This document shows positions 28,738 through 37,600 of a stretch of 47,358 nt of DNA, piece by piece. The notes beneath the pieces are model-generated. The model did not search any database. It was not told the origin of the DNA and saw only the letters and a program-made list of their open reading frames with translations. This DNA comes from Zelonia costaricensis (Eukaryota > Euglenozoa > Kinetoplastea > Trypanosomatida > Trypanosomatidae). Position numbers and translations under genes: made by a program. Location of the stretch: NCBI GenBank assembly GCA_030849075.1, contig JASAOO010003364.1, forward strand, positions 1-47,358, given 5' to 3'. The stretch's first letter is position 1, and every line of letters starts with the position of its first letter.

Positions 28738-29091
28738 TCACGTGGCGCGCGCTTCCGTGGCGGTGGCGCACTCGTAGTAAGACACCGTCCCAGCCAGGTC
28801 GACGAAGCAGAGGAAGCACGTTACCGGGTCGCTGGTGTGCAGTGAGTGCCAGTCCTCGACCAGCGCAATCCACTCCATCAGCGCCGCCTCGTCCACGACC
28901 GTCGCGTCACTCGCCTCCGCAGCGATGAAGAGGCGGCGCTGCGTTGCCCCGATGCCGTCGGTGAAGGTGCTGGCCACTGCCGATGCCCCACTCGGGGCCA
29001 GCCGCACGTAGCGCGTCGTCCACAGGGGCAGGCGGCCGCACACGTCGTCGTGGAGGGCTGTGACGAATGGGCTGTGGTCGGTGACGTCCAT
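28738..29091 (-). CDS. Small protein, possibly Sen15-like (tRNA-splicing endonuclease)
   Basis: A 117-residue protein (MDVTDHSPFVTALHDDV...). The second half reads like the closing strands of the tRNA-intron-endonuclease fold: a hydrophobic strand (RRLFIAAEAS), a helix (AALMEWIALVEDW), then FLCFVDLAGTVSYYEC, comparable to the family ending fxLAIVDsDgTivYYkl. It lacks the His/Tyr/Lys catalytic triad arrangement of Sen2/Sen34, so if the fold is right it would be a structural subunit such as Sen15, which also has about this length. The call is tentative and made by eye. The ATG at 29091 is used because the preceding in-frame opening codon is GTG. Codon composition matches its neighbours and it lies in the cluster direction. 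Confidence 0.55.
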   Translation of the reverse strand: MDVTDHSPFVTALHDDVCGRLPLWTTRYVRLAPSGASAVASTFTDGIGATQRRLFIAAEASDATVVDEAALMEWIALVEDWHSLHTSDPVTCFLCFVDLAGTVSYYECATATEARAT

Positions 29092-29927
29092 GCGAGCCAA
29101 GCCACACACGTACCTGCGCGTCTGCTCGGCACGAGGTACCGAGGGCGTGTGCGTGTGCGTGTGCGTGTGCGTGTGCGTGTGCAGGTATGTGTGAACGGTG
29201 GCGTCACGTGGAGAGACGTGGAAACAAAACGAGAAGTGTGGTGAAAGGTGTTGTGCAGTCGGCGCGTGACGCGCTGTGGAAGGAGGGGATGCTCCGCTCC
29301 AAGTGTGCGAATGCGCGACGGTGCGTGTCCGCTTGCAGTGCCGTTCGTGCGAGCAGGAGACATCGAACGCCCTCTTGATGCACGCCCTCTCCCCTCCTAG
29401 CCAACATACACGGTTCTGCGGCCGCCGTTACTTCGCGGTGGCGAGCAAGGGATGTTGACCACCACCATCAAGCCGTGGATTCGCTGACAGCCAACATGCA
29501 CGAGTCCGCACGTTCAGCCCGCCACATCGCCCTCACTCTCTCAGCAGCCGCGCTCGCCGACGCAAACGCAGAGCGCAGCGTGAATACGCAGGGACTCGAG
29601 GGAGCACACCCTCGGCCTCGTCTTTTCGGTTTGTGTGTTGCTTGCCTTCATCCATCGGTCATCAATAGCTGGAGGCGCGCGGCGGGATGGGGGATAGTGC
29701 ACATCGACAAGTTCAGCTCGGCTCTAAACACACACACGCACGCACGCAGAGAGAAGAGACACAAGCCCCTTCCCTCTGTCGCACCACACGAGCGTCACCT
29801 GCATCCGGCAGGGACGGCACCCGAGCTGTCGCCAAGTGGGAAAGGCTAAGAGCAGCAGCGACGCTGCCGCGCGTGTCGGCAGCATCAGCGCAGCCTCAGT
29901 GCCGCCCGAAAACGATTCCGCTTCTGG
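29092..29927. other. Intergenic region with a hexanucleotide repeat
   Basis: About 0.84 kb. Six perfect GTGTGC units lie at 29147-29182, just upstream of the small Sen15-like gene on its coding strand. The rest is UTR-like. Confidence 0.55.
29147..29182. repeat. (GTGTGC)6 microsatellite
   Basis: Six tandem perfect 6-bp units; on the transcribed strand GCACAC repeats. Likely length-polymorphic. Confidence 0.95.
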
Positions 29928-30488
29928 TCAGCGGGTCGATACCGCCTGGGCCAGCTGGGCCAGCCGCTGGTTGTACGTGTCGACAAAGACGCGGGCCAGC
30001 TTCTCCACCGGCTCCGCCGTCCCGGTGCCGCGGAGTGCCGAGCACTTGAAGAAAGTCAGCTGGTTGGCCCGGGCAAAGACCTCAGCCTGGTTGTCCGTCA
30101 CCTCGGCCTTGTCAGCAAGATCCATCTTGTTGGCCACAAGGAAACCGATCATATCCTTCTTCGATGCACGCGCCTTGGCAACCCACTTGCGGCACGACTC
30201 GAAAGTCGTCTTGTTAGACACGTCGTAGACGAGGATGAAGGCGGAGGCGCTGTCGAGGTAGTGCGACGTCATGCGGTCGTACAGCCGCTGCCCTGAAACG
30301 TCCAGTAAGGAGACCTCCACCGTGGTGTCGTCGTCCAGCGTCAGCTCCTTCACCACGAAGTCGCACCCCATCGTCATGAGGTAGTTCTTGGGGAACGTGG
30401 TGCCGTTGCTGTGCACCATCTGCACGAACGCCGTCTTGCCCGACGTCGGCTCGCCCACGACGGCGACGCGAAGACGCAAAAGAACCAT
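29928..30488 (-). CDS. IFT27: Intraflagellar transport GTPase IFT27 (RABL4)
   Basis: A 186-residue Rab-like GTPase, the same length as human IFT27, part of the IFT-B complex that carries cargo along the flagellum. Motifs: P-loop GEPTSGKT (12-19); G3 DVSGQ (63-67), with Ser in place of the usual Ala but the Gln retained; G4 NKMD (120-123); G5 CSALRG in place of the usual SAK. There is no C-terminal cysteine (ends QAVSTR), so it is not prenylated, which is characteristic of IFT27 and unlike most Rabs. Segments such as FPKNYLMTMGCDFVVK and LVYDVSNKTTFESCRKWVAKA align well with IFT27. The ATG is at 30488; the longer open frame upstream is UTR. The next gene upstream encodes an IFT-dynein chain. 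Confidence 0.9.
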   Translation of the reverse strand: MVLLRLRVAVVGEPTSGKTAFVQMVHSNGTTFPKNYLMTMGCDFVVKELTLDDDTTVEVSLLDVSGQRLYDRMTSHYLDSASAFILVYDVSNKTTFESCRKWVAKARASKKDMIGFLVANKMDLADKAEVTDNQAEVFARANQLTFFKCSALRGTGTAEPVEKLARVFVDTYNQRLAQLAQAVSTR

Positions 30489-31157
30489 CGGCGCGGTGGC
30501 GATGTGTGGTGGTGGTGGTGGGAAGTTGGAGGTGAGGGAGAGGAGGGGCGGGACGGCGGGGTCTGTGTGAAATGGGGCTGCGAAGATCGCTTGTGTGGTG
30601 GCACGCTGTAAACCCAAGGTCTGAAGGAAGATGCAGGACACAACGCGGGCTGTGAGGGGCGGGATGGTGAGGATGGCGGCCCCTGAACGACCGAGGACTG
30701 GCGTGTGGATGCTGGAGGTGCGGAGGTGCGGAGGGGCGGAGGGCGGGCAGGACTGCTGCGGTGAAGTGGAAGCAACAATGCACGCGGGGATGTGTGTGCG
30801 TGGGTGTGAGAGGGAGAGAAAGAGGGCAGAAAGAACAGGCAGGGCGGTGTGCGGCGATTAGTGAAGACGCGGGAGGTGTGATGGAGGGCGACGCGTGTGC
30901 GCCGGCGTGTGTGCATGTGGGTACGTCTGCGAGCCATCGAGCTCGGCGCCCGCGCTGGCAGCTGCGCACCGACACGCCGCACCCCGGCACGGGACGCATC
31001 AGCGTACACACAGCAAGTACGCGCAGGTTCTTTCTTTCTGGGAAATTGAACACAGAGAACACACGAGAGGAGGCGCCGCGCTTTGCATGAAAGGGCGGGG
31101 AAGGCGGCAGCGTGGCAGGGTGCGGTGGGAGTCCACGACTGCGTTGTTGTCGTACAT
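30489..31157. other. Intergenic region between WDR34 and IFT27
   Basis: About 0.67 kb. A purine-rich run at 30528-30553 is a likely pyrimidine tract for IFT27 trans-splicing. No gene seen. Confidence 0.5.
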
Positions 31158-32768
31158 CTAAACAGCAAAGCCAAAGAGCTCGCTGATGGCTGCCGTGTCT
31201 GTCGCCTCCTTCTTTGCGTCGCGCGCCGGCTGGCTGGCACGCAGCGCGGCCCGCTCGAGCTCGGTGGCCTGCGAGAGCTCCGTGGGCAACCGCCACACAC
31301 GCACCGTCCCGCGAGCATCGCCAGTGGCAAGCCAGTCGGCGGCGGTGGAGTTGAAGGCGACAGTGAGCACCGCCGCTCCGTCAGCGGAGGCCTCGGTCGA
31401 GTAGGCCGGCCGCGACTGATCCTTCTGCAGGTCGTACACGTGCAGGTACGAGCTGCGCGAGACGGCGGCCATGACGGCGGGGCGGAAGGGACTGAAGCGG
31501 CCGTCGTACAGGTAGCTCTTCGTCTCCGCCGAGGGTTCAAGTGTGAGGAGCGGCGCGCGCTCGAGGTCGGTGTACAGGCGCGCGCTGCCGTCCGAGGAGG
31601 TCGTGAGGAACAGGTGCCGGAAGAAGGGCGAGGCGCACAGGGACTGTAGCGGTCCGCGGTGGCTCTCCAGCCAGTCGAGCTCCACCGGCACCACTGAGCA
31701 CGGCCCCTGCGTGCCTGTGTTGACCGGCAGCAGCCCTGTCCGGCCGCGGCCGATCTCGCCGTTCTCCAGACCCACCAGCAGGACACCATCCAGCGTCGGC
31801 TCGCTCGTGCCGCGCTCCGTCTGCGCGCCGCCGTACGTGAGGGCGGTGATGCCGACGACGAGGTGGCGCCGGCTGCGCACGCTGTACGCCGCCACGGGCC
31901 GCGCCAGCTTGTTGGCAGGGCTCCAGTGGATGACGAGGCCGCTCTGGCCGGCGGAGCAGAGGACGTGACGGTGCTCGCGGCGCAGCTCCTGCGGGTTGCG
32001 CACCCACTGCAGCACCGTGACTGGCTCCGTGTGGGCCACGTCCGAGTCGGCCGAGGAGTACTCGCGCGGCACGCTCTCCGTCACGTTTGGAAACACCACC
32101 ACCTCGCCGCTGTACGTGCCCACGGCGAGCATGCACGGGTCGGTAGGGTGGAAAGCGACGCACGTGGCGTACGTCTCCGTCTCGACAGTGTAGTGCGGGC
32201 TGCTCTCAACCAGGTCTGGCCGCGCGAGGTTCCAGACGCACACGTAGCCCTTGTTGTAGCACCAGCCCGAGGTGTCCATGCGACCATAGGCGACGGCGAC
32301 GATGGTGCCGTGCGTGTTCCAGGCGACCTCGAGGGCCTGGAGGGTGCCCTCCTTCACCTCGGGCGAGGTAAGCGTGTAAAGAACGGAGAGGTCGGTGTTC
32401 TTGCGCGACCAGTTGGGGGCGTAGCGGTCGAAGATGCTGCTCTTTGCGTTGCGGTGCAGGATGGTGATGAGCTCGTCCTTGGTACGCTCCAGGAAGGCGG
32501 CCAGCCTCGCCTCGTCGTGCGGGACATCGCCGTAGACGTACTGCAGCCCTTCCAGCGACGCCTGGTAGGCCCGCCGCTCCGTGCCGACTGCCTTGTCGAG
32601 CTGGTCAGACACCTGGAAGCAGCTGACGTCTGTCTGTGCCTCACGGCTCTTCACCTTCAGCTTGGACGTCTGCGTGTCGGCGTCTTCGCGCGTCGTCTCG
32701 CGCTTCCACTGCGACGGGATGGACGCCTCGCCCGTCACCTGGCCCTTGAAGTCGCACGGCGCGAGCAT
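31158..32768 (-). CDS. WDR34: Dynein-2 (IFT dynein) intermediate chain, WDR34/FAP133 type
   Basis: A 536-residue WD40 protein of the dynein intermediate-chain family, a subunit of the retrograde IFT motor. The N-terminal 60 residues are unstructured and carry DTQT (31-34) and EAQTD (43-47), resembling LC8 light-chain binding sites. Next comes a helical segment (KDELITILHRNAKSSIFDRY), then WD repeats: LEVAWNTHGTIVAVAYG ... YVCVWNLARPD; CVAFHPTDPCMLAVGTYSGEVVVF; HVLCSAGQSGLVIHWS; HLFLTTSSDGSARLYTDL; SYLHVYDLQ; VAFNSTAADWLATGDARGTVRVWRL. The layout and length fit WDR34 (DYNC2I2) better than the larger WDR60 or the axonemal chains. The start is the ATG at 32768 (MLAPCDFKG); the in-frame extension is not supported. 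It lies beside IFT27. Confidence 0.82.
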   Translation of the reverse strand: MLAPCDFKGQVTGEASIPSQWKRETTREDADTQTSKLKVKSREAQTDVSCFQVSDQLDKAVGTERRAYQASLEGLQYVYGDVPHDEARLAAFLERTKDELITILHRNAKSSIFDRYAPNWSRKNTDLSVLYTLTSPEVKEGTLQALEVAWNTHGTIVAVAYGRMDTSGWCYNKGYVCVWNLARPDLVESSPHYTVETETYATCVAFHPTDPCMLAVGTYSGEVVVFPNVTESVPREYSSADSDVAHTEPVTVLQWVRNPQELRREHRHVLCSAGQSGLVIHWSPANKLARPVAAYSVRSRRHLVVGITALTYGGAQTERGTSEPTLDGVLLVGLENGEIGRGRTGLLPVNTGTQGPCSVVPVELDWLESHRGPLQSLCASPFFRHLFLTTSSDGSARLYTDLERAPLLTLEPSAETKSYLYDGRFSPFRPAVMAAVSRSSYLHVYDLQKDQSRPAYSTEASADGAAVLTVAFNSTAADWLATGDARGTVRVWRLPTELSQATELERAALRASQPARDAKKEATDTAAISELFGFAV

Positions 32769-33129
32769 GAGGGCGCAGCGGGGACCGGTGGGAGGAGATG
32801 CAGAGGTGACAGCCAGGGCGATGCACCGTAGACTGTGTGGACGGCGCACCGGAGATGGGGGCGGGGGAAGGAGTGTGGGAAGCAGGCAGCGCGTCGTGTG
32901 TCCTGCGCTGCACGGTCGTCTAGAGCGCTTGCCAGCGGTTGGAGCTTGTGGGCTGGCACGAGGTGTGGCAGGTGAGAGCTGCGGCGTGCGTCGCGTGGGG
33001 AAACAGGTGGAGACACAGAAGACCGCATGCGTTCAGTGACGTACGGTGTGCACGAACGCATGACAGCGCCAAAGTTGCGGTGACACAAGATGAGGGCAGA
33101 CGGAGAGCGGGGGCACGAAGGCGACGCCT

Positions 33130-33225
33130 CACACACACACACACACACACGCACACACAGGCACACGCACATGCACCCATAGAGTGGGGTGTGTGTGCGC
33201 GTGTGTGTGTGCGTGTGTGTGTGTG
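33130..33225. repeat. Facing CA-rich and TG-rich microsatellites (potential hairpin)
   Basis: A CA run (33130-33150, continuing imperfectly to about 33170) is followed about 20-40 bases later by a TG run (33189-33225). The two arms are complementary and could pair in DNA or in the transcript. Confidence 0.8.
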
Positions 33226-34060
33226 GGGGGGGGGGAGGGGAGAAGTACCCACAACAGCAGCCACAAACACGAGCTCATTCCTTTGCCTTTCGGTCGGCTC
33301 TACCTCTTGCTGAAGTAAGGGGACCGCCACCTCAGCCGCCACTTCGTCCCCATTCCTGGTGCGCCAGACAGCAGGCCGCCGGCTCTCCACGACCTGGCGA
33401 CGCGACCCCCTCGTCGGCAACCCGTCGTGGGTGGCGGCGTTCACGCAGCGGTGTTTTGCGAGGTGCGCCCCTGCGACAGCGGAAACGGTGGCGGTAGCTG
33501 CTTCGCGTAAAGGGCGAGCAAACACCACGACGGAGGCCCCCGTGGTTAACAGCTCGAATGGCGTCTGTTGTTCTTGCTTTGACGAGGGGAAGCACAACAG
33601 GGACGACGACGTCGGCACGCGCATCTGCGCGCCGTGTCACGGTCAATACGGGCTCTTCAACAGCGGAGCGGACGATACACGAACTTCCACAACACGCACA
33701 CACGCACGCAGCATCGGGGGCGCTCACAGCACAGGTGAGCCAGCGAATGAAGAGGAAAGGAGAGGGGGAGAGAGAGGTACAGGAATCGAACCACGACAGC
33801 AACACCACGAAGGCACACAGGCGTGTCACACACACATACACACTAATACGCCAAAGCAAAAAAAAAAAATGACAACAAGTGCGCGCGCACACACGTCCGC
33901 ACACACGCGGAGAATCAAATTCGCGCCGACGCAAGAGGAGAAGCTCCACGCCACCAAGACGCACGGGTCTGGGTAGGGCAGACCCACAGCGTACGGAGAA
34001 GACACGACAACGAATCAGAGACAGTGGTAGCGAGCACGCACGGCCACAGTGCATCAGCAC

Positions 34061-34078
34061 ACACACACACACACACAC
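34061..34078. repeat. (CA)n microsatellite
   Basis: A perfect CA dinucleotide run in the 3' flank of the DOCK gene. Confidence 0.85.
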
Positions 34079-34631
34079 AACGAAGAGATGATAGGAGTCG
34101 CGAGGAATTACTTGCACGTAGCGTTTGAAGAAAGAAGGGCAGAAAGGCACCCGGGCAGGGAAGAGAACGACCGGTCAGACCGCACACCCATCGACCTCGT
34201 CGAGTGTGTCGGCGCTCTACAGCGCGCCGTGGCACACGACACGCGATGCGCCGCTATCGACGCGAGTCAGCCGACGCACGCGCGAGGACACACTCGGGCC
34301 GCTGTCGATGGGCCGAGACACAAAAGTGGAAACAAACGGCCGAGAAGACGGGCAATTCGAAACTCCCGACGGGGGAGACGAGGGCAACAAGAAAAGGGGG
34401 AAGGGCGGACGCAGCGAGGCGGACGTGCTCGATCGAGACGGCGGTGGGTCGCGCATGACGTGTCAACACGAAGAGGGTTGGACGCCGCTCACATTGCCGC
34501 CGGCAGGAACGCCAAAAAAAAAAAAAAGGGTGGCAGCGACAATCCCCGGCGGGACACACAAGAACGACGCCGCGCTCGTTGCGAAGGGGCTCGAGCACGG
34601 GCCAGCGGGTCCAGCCCATGGGGCACACTCT

Positions 34632-37600
34632 CTACATGTCGCTGCCGCGATCGCCCTCGTCGTCGTCGGGGCTCTGCATGGCCACGAGGCAGCACTCGAT
34701 ATCTGTCACCGCCTTGAGCACTAACGCGTAGTCCTCGGGGTTCTTGAACATCGCCTCCATCTTCTCGCACGCCTCCAGCTTCGAGCGGGCGAGGGTGCCG
34801 AGGGCGCGGACGGCGTGGATGACCTCGGGGTGGTCGCCCATGACGGCGATCACCTCCTTCATGTACGCGCCGGGCGGCAGCCCCTTGGGCGACAGGGCCT
34901 GCCGCATCACGGAGATGAGAGCGTCGTTCACCAGCGCCTGGCTGATCACCTCGCGCCGGCTGTTCAGCGTCTCCTCAGCCGTCTCGAACGGGTTCAGCAT
35001 GACCTGGTGCGTCTTGGCGATGTCGATGGCCGACGTCGTGGACGGGAAGGAGCGCTCCAGCTCGTACGTGCTGACGCTCATGCGCTGCGACATCAAGTCC
35101 AGCTTGCGGCCACCATCCGCCATCTCGTCCTTGCTGCCGATGTTTACGGTGTTTTCGAAGTAGTTGATGTGCATCGCCCTGTCGAAGCCGTCAGGCGGGA
35201 CACGGGTGCCCTTCGCGAAGTACGGCTGCACCTCGCTGACCGTGACCATGCAGTGGTTCGGCTGGCGGTGCACGGCAGCGACACGCTTGCGCTTCGAGTC
35301 AGGCTCCGGCAGCGCCGGCAGCGTCTCCGTCAGCTCCTCCGTCAGACGCACGAGCGAGGTGTCGACGAAGAGCGACTCCACGTACGCCTTCGCGTAGTCC
35401 TTGAACTCGTCCAGCATCGTCGTCGTGGGCATCTTGTAGACGCGGCGGATGGGCTTGCCGTTGGGCAGCCCGCGCGGCTTCTCGCCGACCATGCCGTCGT
35501 TCGCCTCGTCCTGCATCTCCTTGCGCGACTTGGGCGGCGCCTCCCGCTCCATGCGGGCCCAGACGAGGAAGTAGCGGCTGTTGAACCGCTTCGTCTTGGG
35601 CTCCGCGATGGCGGTGCACCACGTCGACATGGCCGAATGCACAACGGCCGACCCCTTAAAGTCGCTGATGGCGCTGAGGTACTTGTCCACAATGCCGATT
35701 GTCTGCAGCGAGTACTCGTAGTACTGCCCCTTGTCCTGGAACTCGGCGGCCTCCTTGAGCGCCCTGACCTGGCCCTCCATGGCGAAGCACGCATCGTCCG
35801 GGCACACGTACAGCTCCGACACAATCGCGTAGACGGTGTCGGCCGGCAGCAGCACGTCGACTTCGGGGAGGACGCGCACGTAGTCCTGCCAGAAGACGTG
35901 GGAGAGGATGGCGGCCGGCATGCGGGCGCCCTTCGAGTCCTTGCCCTTCACGAAGTAGAACACCTCCGTCACGCGAAAGCACAGCGCGGCGATGAAGACG
36001 AGCACCATGCCCGCCTCGAGGTAGTCGTTCGTCGCCTTGTGGGCGTCATGCAGGCGGTACAGCCACTTGAGCGCCTCCTTGAGCGCGTTCTGCCGCAGGA
36101 AGTTACGGAACACCTCGAAGTACGCCGTCACCTTCGCCTCCTTGAACCGCATGGAGTCGTCCATCTGCAGCCGCAGCACGTCGTCGAAGAGGCTCAGCAC
36201 GGTCGCCGTCATCGCTGCAAACTCGTCCGAGAAGCGCGGCGGGTGCTCGTTCGACGTGTTCGACATCTCCAACAGGTAGCGCGAGATGGGCAGGTGGCGC
36301 TGCACGCTCATCGGCAGGTCGTCCACCTTGTGCTTGTACCGCATCTGCGCGTCGCCGCCCGGCGCGTTCGAGTCGTCCTCGTAGCGCGCGGCGAAGTCGG
36401 CGGACGGGACGGGGTATTCGGCTTCTTCGATCTTGGCCCGCTCGATGAGCTCGTCGAACTGGAACTCAATGAAGCGGCCGGCGAGCCGCAGGTCGCGGAC
36501 GCGCGACTCCGCCACCGAGACAAGCGCGTTCGCCGTCAGCGACTTGATCTTCGAAAGCGAGTTCTTCCAGGAGAAGAAGGCCTGGCTCATGAGGAGGAAC
36601 GTGCAGCTCGCGGAGGTGCGGACGTACTGGCAGCAACTGCTCATCAGGCGGAACGTGAGCAGGACCATGCCGTTGCCCATGCGGGCCTTGCGGCTGATGA
36701 TCTCAGGGAACAGCTTGCACACCACCTCGTGCAGCACCGCCGCGCTCATCTGCAGCGAGATGGTAGAGTTGCCGAGGTTGAGCACGGACTCGAGCATCAC
36801 AAAGAAGGGGAAGACCGCCGCGTTGGAGTTGTTGTCCCGCACCGTGCGCAGAATCTTCGGGATGTCGGCGAGGAAGAAGCTGCACATTTGCGTCCCAATG
36901 GCGGTCACAAACGTCGTGTTGCGCGCCTCCCACGCCCGCCGCTCGTCGTCGCCGTCTGCCGCCGCCGCCGCCGCTGCGGCCCCACCACCACCACCGTTGC
37001 CAGCCGCCGCAGCCGACCCAGCGCCTGGGGCGGCGCCAGCGGCTGCGCTCTGCGCCGGGGCTGCGGAGTAGCGGAAGGTGGACTGCGAGTCGGCGACCAC
37101 CTGCATCATGCCGGCAATGATCTTGGCATCCACCTCCTCCTGCAGCCACTGCCGAATCGTGCGACGCGGTGTGTAGTAGAGAATCCACAAGCATGTCATG
37201 GAGAGCTGCCGCTTGTCGCGCAGGAACACGTCGGCGGCGATCTTGTCGTTCGTCTGCGTCATGGACTTCCAGTGCGGCCCAAGGTTCCGCACGAGGGCGA
37301 AGAGCTGGGCGGCGATGCAGGTCAGGTTCTCACTGGGGGTGCTCGGGTCGTTGGCGAGGCGGCGCAGGAAGGAGTACAGTACGTCCGTCGCGATGGAGCG
37401 GGTGACGCGGTTCGGGTTGATCATGAGCGTCGTGAAGGAGTGCACGGCGATGCGGGTGAAGAAGACGGGGCGGGCCGCGCCGGCGGAGGGCAGCAGCAGG
37501 TAAATCGCGTCAGGGTCCTCCAGCGCGTACTTGAGGAAGTTGGTCAGGCTTTCGAAGTTGCCCTCCTCCTCGAAGTAGGTGGTGATGCGCTCGTAGATCA

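Larger units (their letters stand above)
32769..34631. other. Intergenic region with CA/TG repeats
   Basis: About 1.86 kb between the DOCK gene and WDR34. It contains a CA-rich run (33130-33150) and a facing TG-rich run (33189-33225), another CA run (34061-34078), and A runs at 33859-33869 and about 34515-34527. A + strand frame at about 33314-33976 looks somewhat protein-like but has no useful ATG. No supported gene. Confidence 0.45.

Noticed and set aside
33782..33792. tRNA T-arm-like sequence (GGTTCGATTCC on the minus strand)
   Set aside because: The flanking bases do not form a T-stem and no acceptor or anticodon arms could be built.
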